64,000 nucleotides of DNA from NCBI GenBank assembly GCA_030562195.1, contig CM060202.1:20880317-20944316 (forward strand), written 5' to 3'. The notes under the pieces were generated by a model. That model was given only the letters and a program-made list of their open reading frames with translations, did not search any database and was not told where the DNA came from. A program made the position numbers and the translations under genes. The stretch comes from Nipponacmea schrenckii (Eukaryota; Mollusca; Gastropoda; Lottiidae). Positions 60,300 to 64,000 of the stretch are shown here, piece by piece. Position 1 is the stretch's first letter. Every line of letters begins with the position of its first letter.

Positions 60300-60965
60300 A
60301 CCGCCCGCCTGTAGTTGAGTTGTTAAACTCCCGCCCGACTCAATATTGGAGAGTTGTTTAGCGGGCCACAAGTCTGCCAACATCTTTCAATACCTGTCGA
60401 TTAGACCTGTCACCGGCTTCATATTCAGCCCATATTCTAAATATTTCAGACTGTACAGTTCTTAAGCCCTTTCCGAAATCAACTTTATATTGATGTTTAC
60501 AGGAAGGACCTCTTCGTGCAATAATTTAATTAATAGATACAATTCCACTTTTCACCTTGTGGCCTTCCTATTTAATTATTTAATTTATTGTGTCACCCCT
60601 CGACATCATTGTTGGTTCGTACAGACTTCCCGTAAACAGACCAGTCTGATACGGACCACACACTGTTTTCAAACCACGTCGTACGAATGTAATCAAAAAG
60701 ACAACGTATTTCTTGTTCTCGTGTGGCAAATACGGTTACGCCAAAAGCTTCTCGATAAGTTTATATAGGTTATCCCTTCGATAATAGGTTGCTTCCATCC
60801 CCAAATCCTGTACTTTCCGAAATACAGCCTGGCTCCAATGGAATCCACATCCCCGAATTGGCACATCAAATTTCCTCCTAAACTCCGACCAAATCCCGGC
60901 CTAAAATCAAACACATTCCTTGATATGTGGGAAAGGCAAAATATCCTTTAATGCTTCAAATACCT
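60300..60965 (-). pseudogene. MULE transposase fragment 1
   Basis: Minus strand: GIWSEFRRKFDVPIRGCGFH, then WSQAVFRKVQDLGMEATYYR, PYLPHENKKYVVF, IRTTWFENSVWSVSDWSVYG, SVRTNNDVEG followed by TGA where Trp is expected, and later IFRIWAEYEAGDRSNRQVLK. The GCxFHW-QAVxRKVQ box and the RTNNDVEGWH box are hallmarks of MULE transposases in animals. Several frame changes; lies inside the DIRS element. Confidence 0.8.
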
Positions 60966-61644
60966 ATAACAGAAAATGAGATAAATATAGATCGACTTTA
61001 TTTTCACTGGACTGACTGGGTAAAATACCAGATGGTCCCACAAGTCCTGAATTAACTCGTAATTAGGCTAATTATGACGAGATTTCCCTTGGTAGGGTAC
61101 TACCATAGGTATGTAGGCCTACGTCAAGTCTCAAATGTCGTTCAAATGTCGTTGATCTTTTTTTTTTGATCACCCAATCTATTAATTCGGTACATAACCG
61201 GACGCTGTGGTTGTTAAGTGTGTGGTCTTTGATATCAGATTAAGCTGGCAAGGACGTAAACTAGTCATTTACCACCGCCATCTTGATTATGCACCAATGC
61301 GCTCTTACCCACATTCCTTAATATTTTCCACAACAACAATGCCATTTTGGTATTCCATTTATTATCTGTAGCAAAAGGCAATAAAACGTTTAAATATCAC
61401 TTTGTAAGAACATAATGAATTAATTTAAATAAGTTTTAACTCACTAATAATAAAATAAGAAAATATTACGTCATTTGGTCACGTAAACAAACATGGGGTC
61501 TAAATTTAGCGTTGCAAAGCAGATCAGAGTCAAATGGATTCCACAAGCATTTCTGCGTAAACAGAGGTCTTTTGAACTTGAGAATACATGGATTATTCAT
61601 TAGAAACCTTAATTAATCAATTAGTAATCTTACTTTGGCTCTAA
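60966..61644. other. Remainder of the insert within DIRS
   Basis: No reading frame or motif recognised; AT-rich. Presumed MULE flank between its transposase and the resumption of DIRS RT at 61645. Confidence 0.4.
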
Positions 61645-62295
61645 TTAATGAGGGAACCCATCTTTAAAAATAAAATGCAATAAAGCCATAGTTCTATGAC
61701 CTTGAGAAAAATCAATAGTAAGAAAATCATTTAACAGGTAAAAAATGGTATGAATACCGCAATTGTTGGTGACAATCCGGCATATTGCTTGCGAAAGGGT
61801 ATCAAAAATTCTTGGACTGGATCTGCTTCCAAACGGAAGTCGAACAAACACATAATATAACTTTCTCCAGGGGAAACAAAACAAATGCCATTGTGAAGGA
61901 GTAATGGGAATATTCGTAAAAGCAACTGTATTGTCTAATTTACACAGAATTGACTTGGGATCGAATTGTTTGATTTTTGCCACAGCATCATCGTAGCGTA
62001 AATATTGTAAAGAGCGCTGTTCTTCATCAATTAAATCATTTATGCTCACTATTTCACAAGCAGAATGAGGTGAGGACAAATCTAATATAAGACGTTTTTG
62101 AACCTACTGGACTAACTCTTATTTCTTGAAATGGAGTAGTAGCAAAAGGATCCTAGACATATCTTTTACTAACTTCCACTGCAACTAACTCGTCTACAAT
62201 TTCTGGATATGTTCTGGAAATTTTAAGATTCTTACATTCAAAATGCACAGTGGCATTTTCAAACTCAGCCAGTGTATCAAAACCAAACCTTAATC
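61645..62295 (-). pseudogene. DIRS reverse transcriptase (N-terminal part)
   Basis: Minus strand: FDTLAEFENATVHFECKNLK, PEIVDELVAVEVSKRYV, stop, DPFATTPFQEIRVSPVGSK, then SINDLIDEEQRSLQYLRYDD, TPSQWHLFCFPWRKLYYVFV, RLPFGSRSSPRIFDTLSQAI. The LDDF catalytic box reads FYLLNDFLTID, so one Asp is replaced by Asn. Truncated after FKDGFPH by the MULE insertion. Confidence 0.85.
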
Positions 62296-62689
62296 CATTA
62301 GTTTAAACGTATTTTATTGTATAAATTACAAACGGATCAAGCACAAGTTATAAAACTTAGAATATGCCCTCTCCATTACAAATTAATCATATGCGAAAAG
62401 GAAATTTAATAATTATAGCTTGGTAAGTCTAAGATTGGTCTATAACATATCTACAATAGCAGTATGAAAATATTGAGCTGAGGTATAAGGTGATTATACC
62501 AAAAAGAACCACATTTGATTGAAAATGATTAATTAGGTGATAACGTGATGAGAGATAGGTCTACTCCCATTAGTCATACCTCCATTAGTCATACGGATTA
62601 TAATCACATATGGTATGGTTGACTGCACCTTTGTATTACCCAGGATTAAAGTGGAATGACCCAAGTTAAAAAATAATACAACTTTTAAT

Positions 62690-62885
62690 AGTTTTAATAC
62701 TAATAACAATCATTATAGCACATAACATATTCATCATAGCACATTATCAAATTTATTCATTATAGCACATTATCAAATTTATTCATTATTTCAGATCTTC
62801 ATCATAGCACAAAAATAATTCACCATAGCACATAATATTGATTATAGCACATAATATTGTTCATAGCACATAATGTTGATCATAG
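62690..62885. repeat. Short tandem repeat CATAGCACATAAT
   Basis: About nine irregular copies of TCATAGCACATAAT(ATT) at 14-30 bp spacing. Confidence 0.8.
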
Positions 62886-62929
62886 CATCACAGCAAATTT
62901 AGTGGTCAGTTGGATATAGAAAACCAGCA

Positions 62930-63540
62930 GCATCTAGAAACTGAATACAGTTTTTAGCACCAACTTGGAGTTGATCCCATAATCTGCTGAGTCTATTTTC
63001 CTTTTCACGATACACTCGCTTTCTGCCTTGGATAGCTGCACCGAAGTCAATTTTACGCATCAAACTTCTCAATCTGCTGTATCATTTCGATAAACCGGTA
63101 TATATTTGGATGGCGATGGTGTAAAGATTAATGTAGTCTGTAGTGGAATCCTTCCAGGTTATAATTTGTACGTGGACCAATGTTTCGGTGGTGAGGGATG
63201 AGAAATCTGGCCTCGTCGTCAACCCAAGTCGTAACCATATAATCATTAAATCTCTGGGCGTTGTCAAGTTCAGGTGTTTCTTCCATGGCATCGATCCACG
63301 CATCTTGGACCTCGGCTTCTGGTAAAAGAGCAAGGGAGGAAGCTCTTTTTACCCAGCGTCTTATACCAGGATCTTCCTGGTATTGGACTGCTAACCCTAA
63401 ATCTTGCACTTTCCTCCAGATAGCTTGGGTGAAGTGGAAGAAGAATCCTCTCACTCTGGCTGCAGGGAATTCGGTTTCAATTGCTCGGATGGCGGCTTGC
63501 TCAAAGTCTGTCTGAACTGTGGCAGGAGCGAGGTTTCTGT
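62930..63540 (-). pseudogene. MULE transposase fragment 2
   Basis: Minus strand: APATVQTDFEQAAIRAIETE, FPAARVRGFFFHFTQAIWRK, VQDLGLAVQYQEDPGIRRWV, ASSLALLPEAEVQDAWIDAM, MVTTWVDDEARFLIPHHRNI, then TNYNLEGFHYRLH. After a frame change the C-terminal tail LRSLMRKIDFGAAIQGRKRV continues to about 62930. It carries TDFE-AAI and GxxFHFTQAIWRK boxes like other MULEs. It differs from fragment 1 in sequence, so it is a different family. Confidence 0.8.
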
Positions 63541-64000
63541 TAAGTTTCTGCTGTACTTCTACCTGATATCTTATTTTTTATTATGTATTTTTTAAACTAA
63601 ATATACTAAATATACTAAACTCGAGAATTACGGGAAAGGATAACGATGCCAGATAGGTACCCAAAATTCAATATCTTTTGCGCGAAATGCTGAAATTGCA
63701 AAAGATATTGATTGGGTTTGCGTTAAGTACAAGATTGGATGAAGACAGGTATAGTATTAGCTGAAGCGATTTGAAGACTCGATCAATTTTTCAACATATA
63801 GAAATAGTTTCATATTGGTTTCCATTGGATTAAGATAAGAATTACCCCAACGGAGCGTATCAAGGTCAACATACTGTAACGAACAATTTGTTCTGATATC
63901 GTTTAATAAGATACCCCTTTCCTTGGTAAACTATGGATAAAATAATGAAAAGCCGATTCAGTATGGTATCCTCAATCACAGCGTGTATGATCCACGAAAC
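63541..64000. other. No recognisable feature
   Basis: AT-rich sequence, short TACTAAATA repeats near 63600. No gene or repeat family recognised. Confidence 0.5.

Larger units (their letters stand above)
58600..62300 (-). mobile_element. DIRS-type tyrosine-recombinase retrotransposon, degenerate, interrupted
   Basis: Minus-strand order: RT (62295-61645), RT tail and RNase H end (59990-59640), tyrosine recombinase (59330-58620). RT plus tyrosine recombinase without integrase is diagnostic of the DIRS order. It is interrupted at about 59990-61645 by a MULE. Gag and terminal repeats were not identified. Confidence 0.8.

Overview
This is a 64 kb metazoan genomic window, AT-rich and almost certainly from an invertebrate. 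I infer a mollusc or other lophotrochozoan from the style of the dispersed repeats and the mix of Copia, DIRS, hAT, MULE and Tc1 relics; this is not proven. The genes are intron-split with canonical GT/AG junctions. Only two gene types look genuine: the 3' part of a single-copy ciliary/planar-polarity gene (INTU) and a tandem array of B-box zinc-finger genes. The rest is minisatellites, transposon relics and two 500-N assembly gaps.

Layout: 1-4642 holds nine phase-compatible plus-strand exons of INTU (inturned). The third longin-type region is recognisable, but the expected C-terminal domain is not seen before the first gap (4820-5319). From 5322 to 20515 lies copy 1 of the B-box gene. Its huge repeat exon (about 11.6 kb, with roughly 160 tandem 18-residue units) is followed by an 89-nt exon and a 2.46 kb exon encoding B-box, coiled coil, a long disordered linker and a C-terminal MATH/TRAF-like domain. 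Copy 2 (35351-40160) keeps the exon order but has five in-frame stops in its last exon. Copy 3 (about 51915-57877) has an intact but shortened B-box/coiled-coil/MATH exon and a Q/T-rich repeat exon whose frame is broken inside the array. Donor and acceptor sites and phases are the same in all three copies, so the gene model supports itself.

Between copies 1 and 2 (22474-35060) there is a degenerate minus-strand Copia element. It is interrupted by an unclassified hAT-like fragment, which is itself interrupted by a TTF-zinc-finger hAT. Much of this block appears twice, on either side of the second gap (31808-32307), with stretches of visibly degraded consensus; I read it as a probable assembly duplication. 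Between copies 2 and 3 are a solo LTR with perfect 4-bp target duplications, a 4.1 kb element with asymmetric terminal inverted repeats carrying a nested, internally deleted Tc1-like element, and long 43-bp and 57-bp minisatellites. From 58600 to the end is a minus-strand DIRS-type retrotransposon relic (reverse transcriptase, RNase H tail and tyrosine recombinase) interrupted by one MULE transposase relic, then a second MULE relic.

The most unusual feature is the B-box/MATH gene array. Every exon-exon spacer and several flanks carry their own minisatellite, the coding repeats use an 18-residue (54-bp) period in two unrelated sequence families, and copies differ enormously in repeat number and linker length. 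It resembles a TRIM37-like (B-box, coiled coil, MATH) family with a fast-evolving repeat N-terminus. Its function cannot be read from the sequence.
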